Shown here in pieces: positions 46,001-54,178 of a DNA stretch of 64,000 nucleotides. The translations under genes and the position numbers were made by a program. Within the stretch, counting starts at the first letter, position 1. The number at the start of each line of letters is the position of its first letter. The notes under the pieces were generated by a model. It saw nothing but the letters and a program-made list of their open reading frames with translations. It was not told where the DNA came from and did no database searches. The DNA is from Solwaraspora sp. WMMD791 (lineage in GTDB: Bacteria; Actinomycetota; Actinomycetes; Mycobacteriales; Micromonosporaceae): NCBI RefSeq assembly GCF_029581195.1, contig NZ_CP120737.1, positions 5,867,001 to 5,931,000 of the forward strand, given 5' to 3'.

Positions 46001-46228
46001 GCCTTCTCCGCCCGCCAGCGGTCGCTGGTGGACGGGATCATCCGGCTGGCGCACAATCTCGAGCTCGCCGTGGTGGCCGAGGGCATCGAGACGGTGGCGG
46101 AGCGGAACCTGCTCGGCGATCTCGGCTGCGGCTTCGGGCAGGGCTATCTCTTCTCCCGGCCGTTGCCCGAGCCGGCGGCGGCGGCGTGGGTGGCCGGCGG
46201 CCGGCCGGTGGGCTCGGCCCGGCCCTGA
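43070..46228 (+). CDS. Membrane-bound cyclic-di-GMP GGDEF-EAL protein with GAF-like and PAS regions
   Basis: 1052 aa. About seven to ten N-terminal helices (5-300), a GAF-like region (310-480), a PAS domain (about 495-620), then GGDEF (motif at 697-701, intact) and EAL (Glu824; DDFGTGFSSL and QGYLFSRPLPEP). Both enzymatic motifs look intact, so it may make and degrade cyclic-di-GMP. The inhibitory RxxD site before GGDEF is replaced by GSAD, so product inhibition is unlikely. A Pro/Thr/Ala linker near residue 425 comes from a 12-bp tandem repeat. GTG 43070 follows GGGGAGG at 3 nt. The stop lies in a 10-bp tandem array. Confidence 0.92.
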   Translation: MSVRNSTGAYVGVMILLSAGIFAVPAWHPVLWPVLGALSAGGIVVGLRRHRPKRAAAWWCLAAAVVALAAGDTTYALRPGAVVAELFYLAVFFLTAVGLFLLTQGNREIGDRARLLDVLTFLCTAALLAWIFIVGPYITADGLSPAERSLLAAYALGDLLVLAVTIRLLATNRRTPALLLLLTGAAGMLVSDILYGLTTLGGPWQPGGPIELGWLLLYLTWGAAGLQPSMAQLSEPAELEQGKVSRPWAVLLVLATMIAPAILLVESLTGRVRDGAMLAITSAVVFALVLSRFGDVLAAHRQTMRREHGLRNACAALVSAADAAEVDRAVRAGLAQIVPEGVAHRLVLVVNRAGGVPALATSIWGPSVPATASDALLPPSAAVRRSRMLRRSALTPGLARQLGSFPFALLCPLVLPERRPTTPATTPATVSAQRGRRPAGADDVAGPRAGVLLVAAETTVLGTLRDSIEVLASHAATALERVRLSDEINRRDAEAYFRTLVLNSADIILIVDEQARIRYASPAVSTVLGRPAPDGGPVTELVDPDDHERVIEGLDLVRTSGDPHDWQDWRLRHADGSTVQVEVSCRDLRSDRTVRGLVLTLRDVTERRRLERELTHRAFHDSLTGLANRVLFHDRVQQAVARAQRGGHTVGVLFIDLDDFKVVNDTLGHQAGDELLVAVANRLAATLGSADTAARLGGDEFAALVDDAADAAEVEQAAQRVVAAFAEPFRLAGRLVGGAVSVGVATTADAGGTDDLLRHADLALYVAKGAGKGRWRRYQPALHVSLVRRMELRTTLERAAPETDFVVEYQPIVELATGCAVGLEALLRWQHPTLGLLRPDQFIDVAEETGLIESIGDWVLRRAFAAAAQWQVGAAPGDAPYISVNVSARQFRVTGFVGTVRRSLTEAGLPPEQVMLELTESLLLGSEDDIWSDLAQLRELGVRMAIDDFGTGFSSLSYLRQLPIDVLKIDRSFTAEMAFSARQRSLVDGIIRLAHNLELAVVAEGIETVAERNLLGDLGCGFGQGYLFSRPLPEPAAAAWVAGGRPVGSARP

Positions 46229-46279
46229 CCGGCCCTGACCTGCCCTGACCGGCCCGGGGTGGCCGGCCCGGCCCTGACC
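46221..46279. repeat. 10-bp stop-codon array at the 3' end of the GGDEF-EAL gene
   Basis: GGCCCTGACC occurs at 46221-46230 and 46231-46240, a one-mismatch copy follows at 46241-46250, and another exact copy lies at 46270-46279. The first holds the gene's TGA; the next two give TGA in the two other frames. Confidence 0.9.
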
Positions 46280-46427
46280 GGCCTGGGGTAGCTGGATGAT
46301 CACTGCGTGTCAATATCGGTCCTTATTGTCCCGAGTTTTGGGGCATCGATATGGATACTGAGTATGTAATCCTGGGGCTTCGGATCACGACCCTGACGTC
46401 CACTCGACGTCTACCGGGGAGGTTCAG

Positions 46428-49400
46428 TTGCATCCAGTCAGGAGAACGACCGCCGCCGCCCTCGCCGCCGTCCTGGCGGCCGGCCTGATCGGCGTCGGCC
46501 GGGCCGCACCCGCCGCCGCCACACCGTCCACTCCGGCTGCCGGCGCGTCGTCGCCGCAGCCCGGCTCACCCGCCGCCGGCCCGTCGTCGTCACCCGGCGC
46601 CGGCCTCGCCGGAGCGCGGCCCGGCGCCACCACCGTCACGCTGATCACCGGTGACCGGATCACCGTGACCGACCGCGGGGCCGCCGTCGCACCGGCCCCC
46701 GGCCGCCGACACCTGCGCTTCCACACCTACCAGCTCGCCGACGGCCGGTACGTCGTCCCGACCGACGCCCAACCGTTGATCCGCGCCGGGGTGCTCGACC
46801 GACGGCTGTTCAACGTCACCAACCTGATCACGTACGGCTATCACGACGCCGCCACCGACCGGCTGCCGCTGCTGGTCGAGTACGCCGGCCCGGCCACCGC
46901 CGCCGGTCGGGCCACCGGCCGGCTCGCCGGCACCCGGATCACCCGCGACCTGCCCGCCATCGGCGGGGCGGCCGTCAGCGCCGACAAGTCCGCCGCCGAC
47001 GAGTTCTGGGCGGCGGTCACCGGGGCCGCCGCCGGGTCGCCGACCACCGCGTCCCGCTCGCTGGCCGCCGGATCCGGGGTCGCCCGGATCTGGCTCGACG
47101 GCAAGCGGCGGCTGCTGCTGGAGCGCAGCGTCGGCCAGATCGGTGCGCCGGCCGCCCACGACGCCGGGCTCACCGGTGCCGGGGTGACCGTGGCCGTGCT
47201 GGACAGCGGCGTCGACGCCGACCACCCCGACCTGGCCGGCCGGGTCGCCCACGCGGAGAACTTCACCGAGGACCCGGACCCGGCCGACGTCGTCGGCCAC
47301 GGCACCCATGTGGCGTCGATCATCGCGGGCAGCGGTGCCGCCTCCGAGGGCGCCAACCGGGGCGTCGCCCCGGACGCCACGATCGTCTCCGGCAAGGTCT
47401 GCGAGTCCTACTGGTGCGCCGAGTCGGCGATGCTGGCCGGGATGCAGTGGGCCGCGGCCGACCAGCGCGCCACGGTGATCAACTTCAGCATCGGCGGCCA
47501 GGACACTCCGGAGATCGACCCGCTGGAGAAGGCGGTCGACACGCTGACCGCGCAGACCGGCGCGCTGTTCGTCATCGCCGCCGGCAACTCCGGCACCGAC
47601 GCCAGCGTCGGCTCCCCGGGCAGCGCCGACGCGGCGCTGACCGTCGGCGCCGTGGACCGCGACGACGTCCTGGCCGACTTCTCCAGCAGGGGCCCGCGCA
47701 TCGGCGACGACGCGGTCAAACCGGACGTCACCGCACCGGGCGTCGGCATCGTCGCCGCCCGTGCCGCCGGCACCACCCTCGACACCCCGGTCGACGCACA
47801 CTACGTCGCCGCCTCCGGCACCTCGATGGCGACGCCGCACGTCACCGGCGCGGTCGCGCTGTTGGCCCAGCGTCGCCCCGGCTGGTCGGCGCAGCGGCTC
47901 AAGGCCGCGCTGACGGGCTCGGCGGCCCCGCAGCCCGGTACGGGTGCCTATCCGCAGGGGGCCGGCCGGGTCGACGTGGCCCGCGCGATCACTCAACGGG
48001 TCGTAGCCACCCCGGCGAGCGTCTCCTTCGGCCGTACCGTCTGGCCGCACCACGACGACGAGGCCGTCGCGAAGACGGTCACCTACCGCAACACCACCGG
48101 CACCGACATGACCCTGACGTTGGCCGTCGACGCCGTCGGACCAACCGGTACGCCGGCCCCTGCCGGCGTGTTCAGTGTGGGCGCGACCGAGGTGACCGTG
48201 CCGGCGCAGGGCACCGCCGAAGTCGTCGTCACCGCCGACACCAGCGTCGACGGGCCCGACGGCTACTACTCGGGCCACCTGGTCGCCACTGGCGCCGACG
48301 GGGTCCGCGTCGTCACCCCGTTCGGCGTCAACCGCGAGGTGGAAAGCTACGACCTGACCCTGGCCCACCTGGACCAGACCGGTGCGGCGACCGACGCCTA
48401 CTGGACCCTCGCGATCGGTCTCGACCAGCCGTACGACGCGATGCCGTGGCGGGCCGACGGCTCCGGGTCGGTCACGGTCCGGCTGCCGGCCGGCCGGTAC
48501 GGCCTGTCCAGCATGATCGAGCGCCGGATCGGCGAGGGCGACGACGTCGAACTCGAACTGGCCGTCCTGGTCCGGCCGAATCTGAAGATCACCTCCGATA
48601 CGACGGTCACCTTCGACGGCCGGCGCGGCCAACCGGTACGGGTCACCGTGCCGGAGCCGACCGCCCGGCCGGCCCTGGTCGACGTCAGCTTTGCCTACTG
48701 GACCCGGAACAACGCCGGGGCCGGGGTCGGGTTGCTCTCCGACACCTTCGACGGGCTGACCGCCGGTCAGTTCGGGGCCCCGCCCCGGCGCGGTGAGTTC
48801 GCCGCCACCATCGCCAGCCAGTGGCTGCGACCGGACGGCGCGGACGGTTTCGTCGGCAGCCCGTACTTCTACGGCCTGACCGAGCACTTCGCCGACCAGT
48901 TGCCGACCGGGTTCACCCGGCACTACCGCCCGCGTGACCTGGCCACCGTGCGGCACCGGTTCCGGGGCGTCGCCCACGGGGACACGACCGACCGGACCGT
49001 CTTCGGCAGCCACGGTGACCGCGACCCCGGCGGATGGGCACTGGTCGCCCCGGTCGAGCTACCCGCCGTACGGGTGGAGCACTACAGCGTCGCCGACACG
49101 TTGACCTGGAACGGCTACCTGGAGTTCTCCCGGAAGGTGCCCGGCCAGCAGTGGGGGGAGGCCACCGCGATGCTGACCTCCATGCCGCAGCGGTACCCGC
49201 CGGGACGGCAGACCCAGGACACCTGGAACGTGGCGCCGTACGGGCCGGTGTTCGCCGACACGACGTACCCGGGAGGCTGGGTGCGCCGCGACGGTGACGT
49301 GATCGCCGTGGAGGTGCCGCTGTTCGGTGACGCCGACGGCCATCCAGGATCGGCGTTGACCGACAGCGGGCGGACCGCGCTGTACCGCGACGGCAAGCTG

Positions 49401-49895
49401 GTCGGGGAGAGCGAATACCCCGGGTACGGCTGGTTCGAGGTACCCCGGGCGGAGGCCGACTACCGGCTTGAGGTCGCCGCGACGCACGACGTCAGCGACT
49501 TCTCCACCTTGGTCAGCGGGGTCTGGACGTTCGCCTCCGGGCCGGTGACCCGGGGCCGGGCCGCCGCGTTGCCGGTGATGGCGGTGCGGTTCGCGCCGGC
49601 GGTGGACGCGGGCAACACCGCGCCGGCCGGGCGGGCGACGGAGATCCCGTTCACCATCGCCCACCAACCGGGCGTGGCCGGTATCGGGGTCCGTAAACCG
49701 GTGGTCGAGGTCTCCTACGACGGCGGCGACAGTTGGCTGCCGGCGCAGGTGCGGTCGGCCAAGGCCGGATGGACCGCGTCGGTGCACCACCCGGACGCCG
49801 ACGGGTTCGTGTCGCTGCGGGCCTCGGTGACCGACCGGGACGGCAACACCGTGCAGCAGACGATCATCCAGGCGTACCGGATCGCGGTGCGCTGA
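46428..49895 (+). CDS. Large secreted subtilisin-like (S8) serine peptidase
   Basis: 1155 aa. Signal peptide to about residue 33, Ala/Pro/Ser linker, propeptide-like region (70-240), S8 catalytic domain with Asp259 (AVLDSGVD), His291 (GHGTHVAS) and Ser466 (GTSMATPHV), and about 650 C-terminal residues of beta-sandwich-like sequence. Start is TTG 46428: GGGGAGG lies 5 nt upstream and no ATG or GTG fits. It probably degrades extracellular proteins. AT-richer sequence upstream (46300-46400) likely holds the promoter. Confidence 0.92.
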   Translation: MHPVRRTTAAALAAVLAAGLIGVGRAAPAAATPSTPAAGASSPQPGSPAAGPSSSPGAGLAGARPGATTVTLITGDRITVTDRGAAVAPAPGRRHLRFHTYQLADGRYVVPTDAQPLIRAGVLDRRLFNVTNLITYGYHDAATDRLPLLVEYAGPATAAGRATGRLAGTRITRDLPAIGGAAVSADKSAADEFWAAVTGAAAGSPTTASRSLAAGSGVARIWLDGKRRLLLERSVGQIGAPAAHDAGLTGAGVTVAVLDSGVDADHPDLAGRVAHAENFTEDPDPADVVGHGTHVASIIAGSGAASEGANRGVAPDATIVSGKVCESYWCAESAMLAGMQWAAADQRATVINFSIGGQDTPEIDPLEKAVDTLTAQTGALFVIAAGNSGTDASVGSPGSADAALTVGAVDRDDVLADFSSRGPRIGDDAVKPDVTAPGVGIVAARAAGTTLDTPVDAHYVAASGTSMATPHVTGAVALLAQRRPGWSAQRLKAALTGSAAPQPGTGAYPQGAGRVDVARAITQRVVATPASVSFGRTVWPHHDDEAVAKTVTYRNTTGTDMTLTLAVDAVGPTGTPAPAGVFSVGATEVTVPAQGTAEVVVTADTSVDGPDGYYSGHLVATGADGVRVVTPFGVNREVESYDLTLAHLDQTGAATDAYWTLAIGLDQPYDAMPWRADGSGSVTVRLPAGRYGLSSMIERRIGEGDDVELELAVLVRPNLKITSDTTVTFDGRRGQPVRVTVPEPTARPALVDVSFAYWTRNNAGAGVGLLSDTFDGLTAGQFGAPPRRGEFAATIASQWLRPDGADGFVGSPYFYGLTEHFADQLPTGFTRHYRPRDLATVRHRFRGVAHGDTTDRTVFGSHGDRDPGGWALVAPVELPAVRVEHYSVADTLTWNGYLEFSRKVPGQQWGEATAMLTSMPQRYPPGRQTQDTWNVAPYGPVFADTTYPGGWVRRDGDVIAVEVPLFGDADGHPGSALTDSGRTALYRDGKLVGESEYPGYGWFEVPRAEADYRLEVAATHDVSDFSTLVSGVWTFASGPVTRGRAAALPVMAVRFAPAVDAGNTAPAGRATEIPFTIAHQPGVAGIGVRKPVVEVSYDGGDSWLPAQVRSAKAGWTASVHHPDADGFVSLRASVTDRDGNTVQQTIIQAYRIAVR

Positions 49896-49926
49896 CCCGC
49901 TGCCCTACCGCCCGCCCGCTGCCCTA
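49896..49926. repeat. Short tandem repeat directly after the S8 peptidase stop
   Basis: CCCGCTGCCCTA occurs at 49896-49907 and 49915-49926, period 19 bp, beginning at the base after the TGA. Unlike the other arrays it does not copy the stop codon itself. Confidence 0.8.
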
Positions 49927-49942
49927 ACCTCCGCCCGCCCTC

Positions 49943-50004
49943 CGCGATCTTGCACTTATCGATGGACAATTGCGACATAAGTTCTCGATAAGTGCAAGAT
50001 CGCG
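49943..50004. terminator. Long bidirectional hairpin (REP-like) between convergent genes
   Basis: A perfect 20-bp inverted repeat, CGCGATCTTGCACTTATCGA (49943-49962) and its complement (49985-50004), with a 22-nt loop. It sits between the ends of the S8 peptidase gene and dapD, where it can terminate both. Similar GATCTTGCACTTAT hairpins recur in Micromonosporaceae genomes, so it may belong to a dispersed palindromic family. Confidence 0.85.
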
Positions 50005-50018
50005 AGGGGGGCCGAGGG

Positions 50019-50972
50019 TCAGTCGTTGGCGTGCAGGGCGGCGTTCAGGGTGATCCCGGCGCCGGTGCGCGGCCGCGCCTCCAACCCACCGGTCACCGAG
50101 TTGCGCCAGAACAGCAGCCCGTCGACCCCGGACAGCTCGCGGGCCTTGACCACCCGGCCGTCGGGCAGGGTGACCTTCGAGCCGGCGGTGACGTAGCAGC
50201 CGGCCTCGACCACGCAGTCGTCGCCGAGGGAGATGCCGATGCCCGCGTTCGCGCCGAGCAGGCTGCGTTCGCCGATACGGATCTTCTCGGTGCCGCCGCC
50301 GGAGAGGGTGCCCATGATCGAGGCGCCGGCGCCGATGTCGGAGCCGTCACCGACGACGACACCGGCGACGATCCGGCCCTCGACCATCGAGGTGCCCAGC
50401 GTGCCGGCGTTGAAGTTGCAGAACCCCTCGTGCATGACGGTGGTCCCGGCGGCCAGGTGGGCGCCGAGGCGGACCCGGTCGGCATCGGCGATACGCACCC
50501 CGGACGGCACCACGTAGTCGGTCATCCGGGGGAACTTGTCCACCCCGTACACGGCCAGGTGCCGCCCGGCGGCCCGCTCGATGATCCGCAGCTCGTCGAC
50601 CCGGTCCGGCGGGCACGGCCCGGCGGAGGTCCAGGCCACGTTGGCCAGCTGGCCGAAGACGCCGTCCAGGTTGAGCTCGTTGGGCCGGACCAGCCGGTGC
50701 GACAGCAGGTGCAACCGCAGGTACGCGTCGGGAACGTCCTTGATCGGATCAGCCAGCGAGCCGATCTCGACGACCACGACCTCGGTACGCAGCCCCGGCA
50801 GTGCCCGTGGACCGACCACGCCGGCCGGCAGCTCGTCGGGTTCACCGGCCGGTGCCGGTGGGCGTTCCCCGAGGCCCAGCTGACGGGCCGGGAACCAGGT
50901 GTCCAGCACCTGGCCCTGCTCCGTACTGGTGGCCAGGCCGATGCCCCAGGCGGGCTGCGTCGAAACCGTCAC
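50019..50972 (-). CDS. dapD: 2,3,4,5-tetrahydropyridine-2,6-dicarboxylate N-succinyltransferase
   Basis: 317 aa. The C-terminal left-handed beta-helix has hexapeptide-type repeats ([54 protein letters not shown]), and the N-terminal domain is of the actinobacterial DapD type ([24 protein letters not shown]). It transfers succinate from succinyl-CoA in lysine/diaminopimelate synthesis. GTG 50972. Divergent from dapE with 124 bp between. Confidence 0.95.
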   Translation of the reverse strand: MTVSTQPAWGIGLATSTEQGQVLDTWFPARQLGLGERPPAPAGEPDELPAGVVGPRALPGLRTEVVVVEIGSLADPIKDVPDAYLRLHLLSHRLVRPNELNLDGVFGQLANVAWTSAGPCPPDRVDELRIIERAAGRHLAVYGVDKFPRMTDYVVPSGVRIADADRVRLGAHLAAGTTVMHEGFCNFNAGTLGTSMVEGRIVAGVVVGDGSDIGAGASIMGTLSGGGTEKIRIGERSLLGANAGIGISLGDDCVVEAGCYVTAGSKVTLPDGRVVKARELSGVDGLLFWRNSVTGGLEARPRTGAGITLNAALHAND

Positions 50973-51096
50973 CGAACTGTCGCCTTCCGATCGTGGTACG
51001 GGTCACCGCCGGCCGTGGTCCGGGTGCGCGGTCGATCCGGGCGAACCGAGCGGTCAGCGGACGGGCCGGCCCTGTCGAGACGGTACCGTGCCAGCC

Positions 51097-52170
51097 ATGG
51101 ACAACCCGCTGACCCCCGAGGTCCTGGCCGATCCGGTGACGCTGACCCGTGCGTTGGTCGACATCGAGTCGGTGTCGCGCAACGAGCAGCGGATCGCCGA
51201 CTGCGTCGAGCAGGTGCTGGCCGGGGTGCCGTGGTTGACCACCCGACGGTACGGCAACACGGTGATGGCCCGTACCGAACTGGGCCGGGCGCAGCGGGTG
51301 GTGCTCGCCGGGCACCTGGACACGGTGCCGTTGGCGGACAACTTCCCGTCCCGGGTGGAAGGCGGGTCGATCTACGGCTGCGGTACCTCGGACATGAAGT
51401 CGGGGGTGGCGCACGCACTGCACCTGGCGGTCACCGTCGACGCCCCCCGGTACGACGTGACGTACCTGTTCTACGAGGCCGAGGAGATCGACTCCCGGTT
51501 CAACGGCCTGCGCCTGGTGGCGCAGGCACACCCGCAGTGGCTGGCCGCCGACTTCGCGGTGCTGCACGAGCCGACGTACGGCCTGGTCGAAGCCGGCTGC
51601 CAGGGCACGCTGCGGGCGATGGTGGTGACCACCGGTCGCCGGGCGCACTCGGCACGGTCCTGGCGTGGCGTCAACGCCATCCACGCCGCCGGGGAGGTGC
51701 TGCGTCGGCTGGGGGAGTACCGGGCCCGCGAGGTCACTATCGACGGCTGTCACTACCGGGAGGGGTTGAACGCGGTCCGGGTCGAGGGCGGGGTGGCCGG
51801 CAACGTCATTCCGGACCGGTGCGCGGTCGAGGTCAACTTCCGGTTCGCTCCCGACCGCGACGAGCAGCAGGCGCAGCAGCACGTCCGAGAGGTCTTCGAC
51901 GGGTTCGCGGTGGAGATCGTCGACTGTGCCGGCGGCGCGCTGCCCGGACTGACCGCGGCCCCGGCCCGGGAGTTCCTCGAGGCGGTCGGTCAGCCGGCGG
52001 TGGCCAAGCTGGGCTGGACGGACGTGGCCCGGTTCGCCGCACTCGGCATCCCGGCGTTGAACTTCGGCCCGGGGGACCCCAACCTGGCCCACGCCCGGGA
52101 CGAACGGGTGGAAATCGACAAGATTCGCGAGGGTGCCGCGACGCTCCACCGCTGGCTGGCCCCGGCGTGA
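51097..52170 (+). CDS. dapE: Succinyl-diaminopimelate desuccinylase
   Basis: 357 aa, an M20-family metallopeptidase. Zinc ligands lie in LAGHLDTVPL, GCGTSDMKSGVA, FYEAEEID and LHEPTYG, with the final His in the C-terminal region near FGPGDPNLAHARDE. The lid domain includes RRAHSARSWRGVNAIH. It releases succinate to give LL-diaminopimelate. ATG 51097. With dapC and dapD it covers three steps of the succinylase branch. Its 3' end lies in a 37-bp tandem array. Confidence 0.95.
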   Translation: MDNPLTPEVLADPVTLTRALVDIESVSRNEQRIADCVEQVLAGVPWLTTRRYGNTVMARTELGRAQRVVLAGHLDTVPLADNFPSRVEGGSIYGCGTSDMKSGVAHALHLAVTVDAPRYDVTYLFYEAEEIDSRFNGLRLVAQAHPQWLAADFAVLHEPTYGLVEAGCQGTLRAMVVTTGRRAHSARSWRGVNAIHAAGEVLRRLGEYRAREVTIDGCHYREGLNAVRVEGGVAGNVIPDRCAVEVNFRFAPDRDEQQAQQHVREVFDGFAVEIVDCAGGALPGLTAAPAREFLEAVGQPAVAKLGWTDVARFAALGIPALNFGPGDPNLAHARDERVEIDKIREGAATLHRWLAPA

Positions 52171-52253
52171 CCGCCGGGCCGGTGTCTGCTGGCTGGCCCC
52201 GGCGTGACCGCCGGGCCGGTGTCTGCTGGCTGGCCCCGACGTGACCGCCGGGG
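52152..52253. repeat. 37-bp stop-codon array at the 3' end of dapE
   Basis: Units 52152-52188, 52189-52225 and a partial 52226-52253 copy the last codons of dapE with its TGA. The stops lie at 52168, 52205 and 52242, giving TGA in three successive frames. Confidence 0.93.
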
Positions 52254-52262
52254 CCGACCAGT

Positions 52263-52418
52263 TCAGCGCAGTAGCAGCGACTCGGACTCGGTGACCGGGT
52301 CGGTCGCCGGCTCCACCGGGTCGGGCCGCCCCCCGGCAACCCGACGCTCGGCTACCACGGCCCGGATCCGACGGTGCATCTGACGGCGGACGCGGATCAG
52401 TTCGCTACGTGTCATCAT
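52263..52418 (-). CDS. Small basic protein of unknown function
   Basis: 51 aa, Arg-rich N-terminal half (RSELIRVRRQMHRRIRAVV) and acidic C-terminal half. ATG 52418 has GGAGGAG 5 nt upstream, a strong ribosome site that supports a real gene; ATG 52415 follows directly. No family recognised. It is transcribed opposite to dapE and the LOG genes. Confidence 0.6.
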   Translation of the reverse strand: MMTRSELIRVRRQMHRRIRAVVAERRVAGGRPDPVEPATDPVTESESLLLR

Positions 52419-52652
52419 TGTTGCTCCTCCCCCCGAAGGCACCTCGTGCGACGTCCTCCCCGCCGCACGGGCGTTCCCAGTATCTGCCAATGAAGACGTG
52501 AGCGCAGCCGATTTGGTTGCACCTCACGCCGAATTCGCGAGAAATCCGTCCGGTCCGCGACAGCTCCGTCGGTGGCGGCCGGACCGGTCCGCTCTGGACA
52601 CGCGAGCGCCCGGACCGACGCTGTCGCGATATCGCCCACTACGGTTGGTCGG

Positions 52653-53564
52653 ATGGACCATCGACTCAACGGCCCCACGGCAGGTGACGAATCGGTTGCG
52701 CCGTCGGACGAAACCCTTGCGGCACCGCCGGAATCCGGCCCTGAACGGCATCGGGGTGCGGTGACGCTGCGCCGGGAGGCGGTCCGGCGCGGCACCGCCG
52801 ATCAGGGTCTTCTCGATTCCCGGGCCCGGGCCCAATGGCAGACCAAGGACTCCTGGCGGGCGTTGCGCATCCTGTCGGAGTTCGTCGAAGGGTTCGACAC
52901 CCTGGCCGATCTGCCGCCGGCAGTCAGCGTATTCGGATCCGCCCGCAGCGGGCCGGACAGTCCGGAATGCCAGCTCGCCGAAGAACTGGGCGCGGCACTG
53001 GCCGCCGCCGGTTACGCGGTGATCACCGGCGGTGGTCCGGGCGTGATGGAAGCCGCGAACCGGGGAGCCACCGCCGCCGGCGGGGTCTCGGTCGGGCTCG
53101 GCATCGAGCTGCCCTTCGAACAGGGCATCAACGAATGGGTCGAGGTCGGCATCAACTTCCGCTATTTCTTCGCCCGCAAGACGATGTTCGTCAAGTACGC
53201 CCAGGCGTTCGTGGTGCTGCCCGGCGGGTTCGGCACGATGGACGAGTTGTTCGAGGCGCTGACCCTGGTGCAGACCGGCAAGGTGACCCGCTTCCCGGTC
53301 GTCCTGATGGGCACCGGGTACTGGGCCGGTCTGCTCGACTGGCTGCGTGACACCATGCAGGCGCAGGGGAAGATCGGCGCGGCCGACCTCGACCTGCTCT
53401 GCCTGACCGACGACGTGAACGAGGCGGTGCGGCACATCGTCGACGCCGACGCCGCGCTCGCCGCCGAGCAGGCGTCGCTGCGCGAGACTGCGTCGGCGCA
53501 GGCCGCCGCCGAACGGCAGGCCGACCATCGGGGACCGGCCGGTGATCACCGGCCGGCGGGATGA
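52653..53564 (+). CDS. LOG-family (TIGR00730) Rossmann-fold protein
   Basis: 303 aa. The family motif GGGPGVMEAANRGA and the PGGFGTMDE motif are complete, as in cytokinin riboside 5'-monophosphate phosphoribohydrolases and related nucleotide hydrolases. About 90 polar residues precede the Rossmann fold and a further polar tail follows. ATG 52653. A second, shorter LOG gene starts 10 bp after the stop, and the pair next to dapE is a known actinobacterial layout. Confidence 0.9.
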   Translation: MDHRLNGPTAGDESVAPSDETLAAPPESGPERHRGAVTLRREAVRRGTADQGLLDSRARAQWQTKDSWRALRILSEFVEGFDTLADLPPAVSVFGSARSGPDSPECQLAEELGAALAAAGYAVITGGGPGVMEAANRGATAAGGVSVGLGIELPFEQGINEWVEVGINFRYFFARKTMFVKYAQAFVVLPGGFGTMDELFEALTLVQTGKVTRFPVVLMGTGYWAGLLDWLRDTMQAQGKIGAADLDLLCLTDDVNEAVRHIVDADAALAAEQASLRETASAQAAAERQADHRGPAGDHRPAG

Positions 53565-53574
53565 GGGGAGCACC

Positions 53575-54120
53575 GTGGCCGCGATCGGAGTCTTCTGCGC
53601 CTCGTCGCGCACGCTCGACCAGCGCTGGCTGGACCTGGCCGCCGAGACCGGGCGGGAGTTGGCCGCGCGCGGCCACAGCCTGGTCTCCGGCGGCGGCTGC
53701 GTCGGCATGATGGGGGCGCTGGCCGACGGCGCCCGGGCCGGCGGCGGCTACACCCTGGGGGTGATCCCGCAGACCCTGGTCGACCTGGAGGTGGCCGACA
53801 CCCGGTCCGACGAACTGGTCGTCACTGACGGCATGGCCAGCCGTAAGACGCTGATGATCGAGAAGTCGGACGCGTTCGTCACCCTGCCCGGTGGCCTGGG
53901 CACCCTCGACGAGCTGTTCGAGGTCTGGACCACCGCCGTGCTGGGGCTGCACCGCAAGCCGGTCGTCCTGGTCGACCCGGACGGCTTCTACCAGGGCCTG
54001 CTGACCTGGCTGGCGGCGTTGGCCGACACCGCCTTCGTCGGGCGTACGGCGCTGGATCTGCTGATCGTCGTCGACTCGGTGCCGGCCGCGCTGGACGCCA
54101 TCGAGTCCCGGCTGGATTGA
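53575..54120 (+). CDS. LOG-family (TIGR00730) protein, short paralogue
   Basis: 181 aa, the usual length of a single LOG domain. GGGCVGMMGALADGA and PGGLGTLDELFEVW are the phosphoribohydrolase motifs; the catalytic Arg lies in MASRKTLMIEKSD. GTG 53575 with GGGGAG upstream; in-frame starts before it lack a ribosome site. It lies 10 bp after the preceding LOG gene. Confidence 0.9.
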   Translation: MAAIGVFCASSRTLDQRWLDLAAETGRELAARGHSLVSGGGCVGMMGALADGARAGGGYTLGVIPQTLVDLEVADTRSDELVVTDGMASRKTLMIEKSDAFVTLPGGLGTLDELFEVWTTAVLGLHRKPVVLVDPDGFYQGLLTWLAALADTAFVGRTALDLLIVVDSVPAALDAIESRLD

Positions 54121-54178
54121 CCGGGCACCGGGTGGGCGCGCACCCGCGCGCCGCGTGGTGTCGCCGCGTCGTGGTGAG

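Noticed and set aside
42911-46303. 1130-codon minus-strand open frame over the GGDEF-EAL gene
   Set aside because: Gln/Arg/Pro/Gly-rich composition without any domain, opposite a gene with clear GGDEF and EAL motifs.
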